A DNA stretch of 14,435 nucleotides from Euperipatoides rowelli (Eukaryota > Onychophora > Udeonychophora > Euonychophora > Peripatopsidae). The notes under the pieces are model-generated. The model did no database searches. It was not told the DNA's origin and worked only from the letters and a program-made list of their open reading frames with translations. This document shows, one piece after another, positions 1 through 7,990 of this stretch. Both the position numbers and the translations under genes were made by a program. The DNA is taken from the NCBI GenBank assembly GCA_003024985.2, contig PXIH01S0005728.1. One strand, written 5' to 3'. Numbering within the stretch: position 1 is the first letter of the stretch; every line of letters starts with the position of its first letter.

Positions 1-526
1 CTAATTTCAAAGTATTGATTTATTATTGAAAACCAATTTATAAATAAACATTCAATATGTTAAAATTAAGAACGGATTCTATTTATCTATAATTTCAGTC
101 TGGTATGGTGGCCATTTTGAAAATGACCTAGAGACAACAAAACTGAACTCTTGCCCACAGGGGTATGATGTTATCAGTGAAATTTCCAAAGATTAAGGGA
201 ACCAGAAGTGACATAATACCCTTGTTGTCATGATGCATTGTGGGTGCTCAATTGTGATTGGGTGACAGAATCAACCTTTTATATCCACCATCTTACTACA
301 GATTAAATTTCACTATTTTTTTTAAAAAATCAACCAATCCCCCCCCCCCCCCTTACTCTTCAACTAAGAATGCATCTTCAGGACAATTATTTACTTTCTT
401 TTTTTTTTATAGTGTCACATTTGAATTTTAAAAACCAATCCCACTAAGTCTCTTGCAATAATTAATCAAGAAATCTTTATTCATCTTTTACATCTAGTGC
501 TATTCAAAGTACCTTGACGTTTATTA
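1..526. other. AT-rich noncoding stretch with possible small foldback
   Basis: No gene is recognisable. Positions 97-310 are less AT-rich than the flanks. The left edge (TGGTATGGTGG near 101-111) roughly matches the reverse complement of the right edge (CCACCATCTTACTACAGA near 284-301). Inside, GACAACAA (133-140) pairs with TTGTTGTC (222-229). This could be a degraded MITE-like element of about 200 bp, but no target-site duplication was found. A C14 run lies at 339-352. The word ACAGGGGTATG near 157 recurs near 11459. Confidence 0.3.
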
Positions 527-555
527 TTGATACAAAACTTCTTTTTTATTTCTAG

Positions 556-772
556 ACATGTTGATGTTACTGACAAGAAAGCTCGGAAACTTCTAATAAT
601 GCTTAATAGATTCTCTGATTTTTTTTACTTGTTTGCATTAGATACTTATTTCAAGTCTTGTGTTCTTATAGTGAACATTGTTTTCTTGTTTTTCATTAAC
701 TTCTCTATAAATTTGACGAAATATGTAAAAAAATTTACTTTATCTTTTGTGTCCCCAAATGTATGTTACTAA
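556..772 (+). other. Possible terminal exon (weak)
   Basis: A pyrimidine-rich tract ending TTTATTTCTAG (AG at 554-555) is a good vertebrate/invertebrate splice-acceptor match. The frame after it is open to 772 and begins with a charged stretch, RHVDVTDKKARKLL when the split first codon is included, coded by less AT-rich codons than its surroundings. After about 25 residues the frame becomes a hydrophobic, very AT-rich string that looks like translated noncoding DNA. No convincing donor site and no AATAAA signal were seen close downstream, so only the first 60-80 bases would be credible as exon. I do not recognise the peptide. Chance is the more likely explanation. Confidence 0.15.
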
Positions 773-779
773 TTTCCAT

Positions 780-1300
780 ATAATTGGTATAAATTTACAT
801 ATATAATGAGTTGATGACATCATCTTTGGGAATATTCAGCAATTTCTGTGACTGACATGGCCTAATTAGCTTAAATGTGCATATTTAATGAGTTTGTGAT
901 GTCATCACAGAAATTGCTGAACTTTTCTGAAGATTCCCGAGTATGACATCATTTTATTTGCATATTCATAAATTTTTCAAAGTTTTCCGATGATGAAACC
1001 TCATTTGCATATTCGTTAATTTTATAAAGTCATTTTCAATGTTTTCTGAAGGTAAACTTCAGAAATCTTCAGGAATATCACCCAAATGCATTGGAGTGGG
1101 GATTTACAATGCATTTTGGATATTTTTGAAAAATCCAAGAAGGTGACCAAAATCTAAGATGGTGCCAATTTTGTTTTTGTTTGGAATTTGTTCAGCAATG
1201 AATTATGGATAAGAGGAGCCAGATATGACATTACTCAGTGCAGAATGATGAGCCATTGAATTATATTTTTTTTTCCAAATTTTTTTCAATTTTAGGTATT
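780..1300. other. AT-rich stretch with TGACATCAT-type words
   Basis: No gene seen. Short words such as ATGACATCAT, GCATATT and AATGAG recur many times, suggesting old degenerate repeats. The clearest structure is a 17-bp inverted repeat (835-851 and 905-921), listed separately. The segment 1080-1260 has mixed composition but no open frame of interest. Confidence 0.4.
835..921. repeat. 17-bp perfect inverted repeat
   Basis: TTCAGCAATTTCTGTGA at 835-851 is the exact reverse complement of 905-921. The similarity continues imperfectly outward: GGGAATATTCAG on the left resembles the reverse complement of CTGAAGATTCCC on the right. The loop is 53 bases. It may be the core of a decayed foldback element. 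Confidence 0.6.
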
Positions 1301-1790
1301 TGTGTGGTGGCTGCAGAATCCATTTGTGACATCACATGACCTTGTGCTTTGGTATATACAGTATATGTACTAGGTATAAGTGACATCATACATACTGATT
1401 TTTAATCAGTCATGACATCATTAAGGTGTGCAGAACAATGCGCAAAATACTTAGAATTTTTTTAATTTTTTAAAAAAGTACCAATTTTTGCCTAAGTGCC
1501 ACATCCACTTATGGTGACATAGAACTTCGATAGTATATATGGATGATGCCATACCTACCGATTTTGAACTGTATGTGAGGTCATTAAAAGGTGCAGATCG
1601 ATGTGCAAAATACTTAACTTGTTTTTCAATTTTATAATTTTCTAATTTTTGCTAAAGTGCCACACCCACCTGTGACATCATAAGATTTTAATATTCTGAA
1701 ATTTACTACTAGGTATAGATGATGTTATAGATACCGATTTTTAACCCGACTATGACCTCATAGCTCTCTCTCATCTTTTAGATGGCATTA
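1300..1790 (+). repeat. Degenerate tandem repeat, about 163-bp period
   Basis: Three diverged units follow each other. Anchors that recur in order are a GTGCCACAYCCAC-like start (1496 and 1657; a weaker version, TGTGGTGGCTGCAG, near 1302), a GATGATG/GACATCAT word, ACCGATTTT or ACTGATTTT, a TGACATCAT or TGAGGTCATT word, and GTGCAAAATACTTA (1442 and 1605, spacing 163). T-rich tracts separate the units. The third unit ends near 1790. No coding frame spans it. It resembles a low-copy satellite or the internal repeat of a larger element. Confidence 0.6.
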
Positions 1791-1799
1791 TATATGCTA

Positions 1800-2640
1800 A
1801 TGAGGAGTATCACATGATCCACTCTAACGTCCTTTAATTATATATACTTAATATATTGTATTATAGCCTACTGTATATAAAAATTTTTAGAATTTTATTT
1901 TCTTTCTATAATTTTTTCTAACTTCTTACGCAAGACATCTACATTACTTCCTGTAATCAGAATCATTCTGAAAATTAAACCCAGATTTCACTTTCTATGT
2001 AGAGACAGAAAGTGAAATGAGTCGTCATTGTTGATTTTCATCTTTTACAATGAGATAGACATACAGTAGACTTGAATTCTCAAGCATTGACCTGTGATCT
2101 TCTTCTTCGGAAAGAATCACACTTGCCCCTTATAAGGATACCAGAGCGTGTGTCTGGTTTTACCGCATCTTTGTTGCACACTTACCCATATTCTGTTGGA
2201 TACATACTCTGTCTTTCTTTGACACTTCAACGAATATAGACCACCTGTCACATCCTTACTAGCAATGAACCTTCTTTAAATATGATTATGATAACCCAAT
2301 TTAATGTCCATGTTAAAATGTATTAATTTAAACTAAAAATATCCCATAACCAATATACTGTACATAATACTGTAAATCCAATAAGAAAAATAAAACAAAA
2401 TCAGTAAAAGTTATAAAAGAAAGTTGATGAATAAAAGCAAATACTTAAATCAAAATTTAAGGAATTATCGATAAAATTTACATGAAAACAATATTTTAAA
2501 AAATTTAACAGTAGATGATATAAAATGATGTCCTAATTTTATTTCTAACATGTAAAATGAATATATTCCATGATCAGTGCACCCAAATGGCTGAAAATGG
2601 AACTAGTCTTGGAAGGAAACTTGTATGGTGATTAGCATCA
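1800..2640. other. Noncoding stretch with short hairpin, no gene recognised
   Basis: A perfect hairpin lies at 1986-2017: TTTCACTTTCT, a 10-base loop, and its reverse complement AGAAAGTGAAA. Positions 2040-2270 are less AT-rich and two plus-strand frames stay open for about 100-180 bases there, but neither translation resembles a family I know and there is no start or splice context to favour either. From 2280 to 2640 the sequence is simple AT-rich DNA. Confidence 0.4.
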
Positions 2641-2699
2641 GGATGAAATCTGCAAGAAGTATAATATGTATGGTGTTAGAGGATGGAAGATGAGTGTGG

Positions 2700-3000
2700 A
2701 ATTTGTCCATAATAGTAGAAAAAGAAGTCACCTTCTAGCTACAAATAAGTTTTAAAAATATATCTCAGGCTGTTTGTGGAATAATGAGAGCTTTGGAGTT
2801 TGCTATGCAGTTGGCTAGTAAACTGGAGCTTATTTTGCCCTATATTTTTAAAAATGAATCTGCAGTTCAAGGAAGGTCATAGGGAGCTAAAAATAACATG
2901 TCGGATCTGCTTTAGAAGGGCTTTCAAGTAATTCAAAGATCATTACATTGCTAGGATGAGTGGTTGAGAAGTAGCAAACATTACCAATATACAGACATAT
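2700..3000 (-). repeat. Dispersed repeat family, copy A
   Basis: Read on the minus strand from 3000, this segment matches copy B (4660 onward) and copy C (7115 onward) in the same order: a GTCTGTATATTGGTAA word, one monomer with CTCAACCACTCATCCTAG (about 2974-2939), then TTACTTGAAAGCCCT. Further in it has words shared with copy C: CAAACTC, AGCTC, ATTCCACAAACAGCCT, then TTTTTAAAACTTATTTGTAG and ACTTCTTTT. No coding potential is visible, so it is probably a non-autonomous element. Its exact ends are unclear because the flanks are AT-rich in all copies. Confidence 0.7.
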
Positions 3001-3026
3001 CTACTTTTTATTATACATATTATGAA

Positions 3027-3058
3027 TTTTTTTTTTTTTTTTTTTTGGGGGGGGGGGG
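3027..3058. repeat. T20-G12 homopolymer junction
   Basis: Twenty T residues (3027-3046) run directly into twelve G residues (3047-3058). It lies immediately beyond the outer edge of dispersed-repeat copy A. Both lengths should be treated as uncertain because homopolymers are error-prone in sequencing and assembly. Confidence 0.8.
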
Positions 3059-3059
3059 A

Positions 3060-3830
3060 GATTATATGCTATCACCTTGCAAATGTGTTTCAATTTGAAT
3101 CAAACTTTGCAGGAAGCTTAGATCACAGGCTTGAGGTGGGACTTGATAAACTAAAAGGGCCTGAATAAGAATGATATATTAGACTTATTTTCTTGAATGG
3201 CTATGTAATTGATGTTTTCTAAATGTATTATGGAAATTTTAGCCAGTTTACCATTTACAATTGGTGTTCGGTTATAGCATGGTGGAATGATGATGATGTC
3301 ATAGGATTGCAATACAATCCTAAAAATAAGGATTACCCATAGTAAAATTTATTCCAGTAGTTCCTAAAATATAAAAAAATATGGGTATGTTTGGAAAAAT
3401 AATTTCCCACTAACAATTTCAAAAGCATCACAGATTTTATTAGCAGAACTTTTTGGTTACAAAATATTGGATAAAGGTTTTAATATACACCAAAGTCTTG
3501 ATTAGAGTTAAAGTTTGGTTCCTAAAATATACAGCTCAAATCGAAACGACTCAAATCGAGTATTAAATGTTACATAGGAATACATTGAAATATAAGAGAT
3601 TGGTTCCTGTACTACATACAGTATATGATCTTTTTTTTTTGTTTTTGCTGTACTGTATAAAATAAACAAAATTTTCAACTTTCGGCTGTAAAAATATACA
3701 TTTAATAAACATTTTAATAATCTTCAGAAAAAGTTGATTTTAATAAAATTAATATTAAAAAAACAAATTTTCTCTGTGTATCTATATGTCATTCCGAACA
3801 CATTAAATTGCATTTTCTCCCCAGTGGTTC
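3060..3830. other. AT-rich stretch, no gene seen
   Basis: No open frame of interest and no recognised element. Small repeated words occur: TTCCTAAAATATA at about 3361 and 3519, and CTCAAATCGA at 3535-3544 and 3550-3559. ATACAGTAT/TACTGTAT words, which recur across the window, appear near 3617 and 3650. Confidence 0.4.
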
Positions 3831-3835
3831 GTTCA

Positions 3836-4110
3836 ATTAAGTTGAAATTTGAAATCAGTGTTACACTAGGGGTCTAGAATAGGTACAGTATATAATAGGT
3901 CAAGTCCTAGGTGATCACATGAGGGTGCTAGAGAGGCCACAAATATCTAAATTTTTAAAATGCTCCGATTAAGTTGAAATTGCATATTTTGGTTTCACTA
4001 GAGGTCTAGAATATGTATATAAAAGGTCAAGGTCCTAGGAGGTCACATTGGGGTGCTAGGGGCCCCCAAAAAAATCTAAATTTTTAAAATGCTCTGATTA
4101 AGGTCTAGAA
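3836..4110 (+). repeat. Tandem repeat, about 130-bp period, with AGGTCA words
   Basis: ATTAAG anchors occur at 3836, 3968 and 4097 (spacings 132 and 129). Between them two units share, in order, TTGAAAT, a CACTAGRGGTCTAGAATA block, AAAGGTCAAG, TCCTAGG, a GGTGCTAG word, and CTAAATTTTTAAAATGCTC before the next anchor. A third unit begins at 4097 but breaks off after GGTCTAGAATC. Unit 2 contains AGGTCA at 4024 and 4040 with AGGTCC at 4030. No coding frame crosses it. Confidence 0.7.
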
Positions 4111-4169
4111 TCACATGTGTAAAATTTCCTTATTTTACACAATGAAAATAGACTTGCCCATTTTTTTTT

Positions 4170-4193
4170 GGGGGGGTGGGGTGGGGGTGGGGG
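4170..4193 (+). other. G-quadruplex motif
   Basis: Four G tracts of 7, 4, 5 and 5 bases (4170-4176, 4178-4181, 4183-4187, 4189-4193) are separated by single T loops. One-base loops with tracts of this length are the classic signature of a very stable parallel quadruplex. A T9 run precedes it. It is not part of a recognised promoter. Confidence 0.75.
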
Positions 4194-4199
4194 TGAGTA

Positions 4200-4655
4200 A
4201 ATAACATGGAAGTGTTTACCATAGTTCCAAACATGAAACAAAATTATGTGCCCCCCAAAAAAATTACTGTTGATTTGTACAGGTTTCCACTAGTTTTAAA
4301 TTAAGTGCCACTTGGCACAAATGTTATAAATTAAATCAAAATTACAGATTAAAGAATTTTTCTTTTTTACAAATGACTCAAATGATGGATAGACTTTATT
4401 TATCAATGACTCGAGATAAAATAACACAAATCAAGATTCAGGTGTTAAATTGTAAATAGTGAGCAGAGATGATATTGATCTTATTATTGTTTTCCAAAGT
4501 ATAAAAGTGTGTGATGGTGAAGTGGGAGAGAATTGGACAACATTTTATTCCATAACCAACTTAGCTGTTAAATCCTGACTCATTCATTACTATGCTTTTG
4601 TAAAAATATGGAATTTGCATTATTGACTAATGAATACCTTTTTAAAAAAGATCTA
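4200..4655. other. AT-rich stretch, nothing recognised
   Basis: No gene, tandem repeat or hairpin of note was seen between the quadruplex motif and dispersed-repeat copy B. Confidence 0.4.
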
Positions 4656-4659
4656 TAGG

Positions 4660-4870
4660 CTATAATGTCTGTATATTGGTAAGGTTTGATACTTCTCCTC
4701 AACCACTCATCCTAGTGCATTGCTGTTTGATTTACTTGGAAGCCCTGCTAAATCACATTCGACTGGTGCTATTTTGGGATCTCTCTAGCCTTCCCTTCCC
4801 AGGAGGGATAAAAGTTAAAAATTTGGAGTAAAATTAGATGTAAAGTTTGTTGCCAACTAACTATCTATAT
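4660..4870 (+). repeat. Dispersed repeat family, copy B
   Basis: It begins with ATGTCTGTATATTGGTAA, contains one 31-bp monomer (about 4690-4722, with CTCAACCACTCATCCTAGTG), and continues with TTTGATTTACTTGGAAGCCCT, which is nearly identical to the sequence just after the array in copy C. The match fades after about 4800. Like copy A it has only one monomer, so the single-monomer state may be ancestral. The downstream half seen in copies A and C (ACAGCCT and TTTTTAAAACTTATTT) is not evident here. Confidence 0.7.
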
Positions 4871-5045
4871 GAACTTTAGAGTAGGGTTGGATTTTGCCAC
4901 TGAGCATTTTCCCTGTGGGCCGTTATTCATCATGGGCTGGTCTAAAATTTGCACAATTCAGGCAATCTATTTCATATAAACAGCCTATTATTTATTAGTA
5001 TTTATTGCCACTTTTTAATTTAACTCCCCCCTCACCCTACTTCCC

Positions 5046-5298
5046 TGATTATTTCACCTCTTGATTATAAGAGGGTTGGAGCATAATAGTAGGAGTAAGG
5101 GTAAGGTTAAGCACTGTAGAAATAAGATGAGACTTGAAAAATTGAAATGCCTAATTCCTCTTTAGTCATATGATCAAGATGAATTACAGCCTTATTTTTT
5201 TTTTGCTTACAGTCCCAACCTTTCCCTAACCCTAACTTCAACTACATAATAAACCCACTTTTTCCCAACCCTATGATAATCTAGAGGTGAAATAATAC
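5046..5298. repeat. Imperfect foldback, about 250 bp
   Basis: TGATTATTTCACCTCTTGA at 5046 pairs with the reverse complement of the segment ending at 5298, which reads ATTATTTCACCTCTAGATTAT. Moving inward, GAGGGTTGG (5071-5079) pairs with CCAACCCT (5266-5273), and TAAGGGTAAGGTTAAG (near 5096) roughly pairs with the CTAACCCTAACTT region (near 5228). The arms are imperfect, about 60 bases each. This fits a decayed MITE or foldback element. Confidence 0.55.
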
Positions 5299-5299
5299 T

Positions 5300-5734
5300 T
5301 TTTTGATTGATTTTGAGAATTTTGATCCAATTTCCGGACACCTACCATAATGACAAAAATGTATGCGCAGATGTTAAAAACATGGTAAAATTGTACTTAG
5401 GCCAATGAGTTTTTAACGGCTTATATTTTCATCATAAGAAATTAATAAATACTGGGGGATTATCTTTATTTATTTCGTCCATCGACAACAGCCATATTTA
5501 AAATTTTAAATAAGAGTGTAAAATTTTAATTATTGATTTTTTTTTTTAATATTCTTAATTTTCTAAAATTTTAATATTATAAATTAAAAATAAATACATA
5601 AAACTTAAGTTTAGATACGTATTAATTCATTCAAATTACATAAGTTTTGGGCCTTAGAATTAAAATTTTATTATTTAAAAATCTGGGGGAGGTGAGCGAG
5701 GGATTTTAAAAGCTCCATTTTTTTTTTCTGGAAT
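5300..5734. other. AT-rich stretch, nothing recognised
   Basis: Very AT-rich, especially 5480-5680. No open frame, repeat unit or strong hairpin was identified. Confidence 0.4.
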
Positions 5735-5815
5735 TTCTTGACAATCGATACATTTTTAAAACTTATTTGTAACCGATGAGTTTCTTCTTTCTGTAGTTTA
5801 AAATAATTTGTTGAG
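5735..5815 (+). repeat. Dispersed repeat family, fragment D
   Basis: The words GATACATTTTTAAAACTTAT, then TAGTTTAAAATAATTTG, follow each other as in the 3' part of copy C (about 7910-7975), and GCTCC occurs just upstream (near 5712) as in copy C. It lacks the 31-bp monomer and the left half. It could be a truncated copy or a related element. Confidence 0.5.
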
Positions 5816-5829
5816 TTTCTTAATAGAAA

Positions 5830-6590
5830 ATGGTAGAATAAGTGTTAACTAAAGCGAATATTTTATTCGAAATTCAAAAAATACAGTAATTTATTGGCAT
5901 AATTTCTGACAATTACAAACCAGTGATATCATTTTTTTTTTTTTTTTGCATAAGAAGTGATAAATGATAATATTAAAGAACCATTTTGAATTAAACGGCA
6001 ATAGTTTTAATCTTCCAAACATTACAAAAGCACTAAAAATGTATTCTCCCATTCTTTAAGAATCATTATGCAAATTAAGGAAGCTGAAAACGGCTAATTA
6101 AAGATTTGATGAAATGTTTATTTGTATTTACATATCGATTTAACGAGATGCGTCCAGGGATTGACAAATGTTTTGTTAGCTTTTATTTGAAGATGTTTTT
6201 TTTAAGGCCTACATTTTCAGAAAGGTTCATATCGAGTGTTTAGCCATACCGTAAGGCTTTAAAAATGATAATAAGGATTAGTTCTAGCTACTGCTTCTCC
6301 TAATTACTACAGAGATCAGAGAAAATTGAATAGTTCCGATATTTATTTTTCTGATGTGTTTAGTTAGGAGTAATATAAAAAATGTGATTTATTTTGTATT
6401 TCTCAAAATAATAACAAACATCTAATACTTTATTGGCCTACCTCCTGAGCATAAATATTTGCATATAATAAATCAATACAGTGAACAGCATATGCTAAAA
6501 CTAAATATTGAAAAATTATAGGATTTTTTTTTTTTCAACGTGTAATGGCTGGGAACAGTTTGCCACACCCATTTCTTGTGTTTTTCATTA
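5830..6590. other. AT-rich stretch, nothing recognised
   Basis: Contains a T16 run (5932-5947) and no long open frame. No repeats shared with the rest of the window were noticed. Confidence 0.4.
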
Positions 6591-6596
6591 ATTTTC

Positions 6597-6885
6597 TCTC
6601 TATCTCCTTATAACTAGGACATTATGAAAAATTAGGGATAATATTGCTATTAAGAATCATTATTTCTTTCAATGAGGCAAGTTGAATTAGTTTTATTGCT
6701 CAGACAGGTGCGAAGTAACCATGAACAGGTGAGAATTAATCAGTTCATGATTAATTTTCACCTGACTGATCAATAATCCCTGGATATCACATTACCTTAT
6801 TCAATGAATGAAATAATGATTCTTAATAGCAGTATTCTTCCTAATTTTTCATAATTTTCGGCCAAAAAATGTGAGATAGATTCTA
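6597..6885. repeat. Nested foldback element, about 290 bp
   Basis: The left arm (about 6621-6675) and right arm (about 6797-6855) are inverted copies. The best block, TGCTATTAAGAATCATTATT, is matched on the right by AATAATGATTCTTAATAGCA; an ATTATGAAAAATTAGG block lies outside it and TCAATGA inside it. TCTATCTC near 6599 matches GAGATAGA near 6873, extending the arms. At the centre is a second hairpin: 6726-6742 pairs with 6748-6764, a 17-bp stem with one mismatch and a 5-base loop. This is the structure of a MITE or foldback repeat. No ORF lies inside. Confidence 0.75.
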
Positions 6886-6889
6886 TAGA

Positions 6890-7110
6890 CCGTATAAAAT
6901 TTTGAGAGGGAAAAAAGTTATTTTTTTTTTTTTTTTTTTTTTACCTGTTAATTTATTAAAATTTATCCTTCAGAATAATTATTTTAAAAAAATATTAGAT
7001 GCTGGATGATTTGATTGACCAACAAATTAACATTTTATTGCAAAGTTAATACATTATTGCAATTGATATACTTTGATTTTAATAAATCATCTAGAATAAA
7101 AGAGTAATAT
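6890..7110. other. AT-rich spacer with T22 run
   Basis: A T22 run occupies 6921-6942. The rest is AT-rich spacer before dispersed-repeat copy C. Confidence 0.4.
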
Positions 7111-7990
7111 GACTGTATATTGTTAAAGGTTTATATTCTTCCTCAACCATTCTCCTAGCACAATGATACTCTTCAACCATTCATCCTAGTACAATGATAC
7201 TCCTCCTCAACCACTCATTCTAGTGCAATGATACTCCTCCTCAATCACTCATTCTAGCACAATGATACTCCTCAACTACTCATCCTAGCACATTGATACT
7301 CCTCAACCACTCATCCTAGCACAATAATACTCTCAGTCACTCATCCTATCACAATGATACTCCTGCCCAACCACTTATCCTAGTGCAATAAATACTCCTC
7401 AATCACTCATCCTAGTACAATGATACACCTCCTCAACCACTCATCCTAGTGCAATGATACTCCTCAACCACTCATCCTAACACAATGATACTCCTCAACT
7501 ACTCATCCTAGTGCAATGATGCTCCTCAACCACTCATCCTAGTGCAATGATACTCCTCAATCACTCATCCTAGCACAATGATACTCCTCAACCATTCATC
7601 TTATCACAATGATACTCCTCCTCAACCACTCATTCTAGCAAATGATACTCCACCTCAACCACTCATCCTAGCACATTGATACTCCTCAACCACTCATCCT
7701 AGAACAATGATACTCCTCAACCACTCATCCTAGTGCACTGGTATTTGATTTACTTGAAAGCCCTCTTAAGAAGATCAGGCGTGCTATGTTGGGCTATCTA
7801 CGATCTTCCATGCCATAGGAATGAATTTTTGAAAATTAAGGTAAATTGTATATCAAATTCCCAATTGTATATCAAACTCTGGAGCTCCAATTACTCCAGA
7901 AACAGCCTTTGATACATTTTTAAAACTTATTTCTAGCCCTAGGATAACTTCTTTTGCTCGTTTATAATAATTTGCTTTAAAAATACAAAT
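7110..7990 (+). repeat. Dispersed repeat family, copy C, carrying the 31-bp array
   Basis: The left flank (GACTGTATATTG near 7111) matches the left parts of copies A and B. The right flank just after the array (TTTGATTTACTTGAAAGCCCT, about 7744-7764) matches the same point in A and B. Further right it shares CAAACTC, GAGCTCCAATTACTCCAGAA, ACAGCCT and TTTTTAAAACTTATTTCTAG with copy A, and the last part with fragment D. The whole differs from A and B mainly by the expansion of one internal monomer into 19 units. No protein is encoded. Confidence 0.75.
7135..7742 (+). repeat. 19-unit tandem array of a 31-bp monomer
   Basis: Nineteen units of 30-35 bp (608 bp in total, average 32) share the core CTCAACCACTCATCCTAG followed by a variable three-base site and AATGAT. 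Length variants come mostly from an extra CTC near the start of the unit (for example units 3, 4 and 10). The variable site reads CAC in 9 units, TGC in 6, TAC in 2 and other sequences in 2. The strand is strongly asymmetric, with very few G. The 31-bp period is not a multiple of three and no frame stays open. Confidence 0.95.

Noticed and set aside
5224-5236. Interstitial telomere (CCCTAA units)
   Set aside because: Only two units, inside the arm of an imperfect foldback; too short to indicate a telomere fusion.
7135-7742. CRISPR-like array
   Set aside because: The units are contiguous 31-bp repeats with no unique spacers, the variation is within the units, and the rest of the window is eukaryotic in character.
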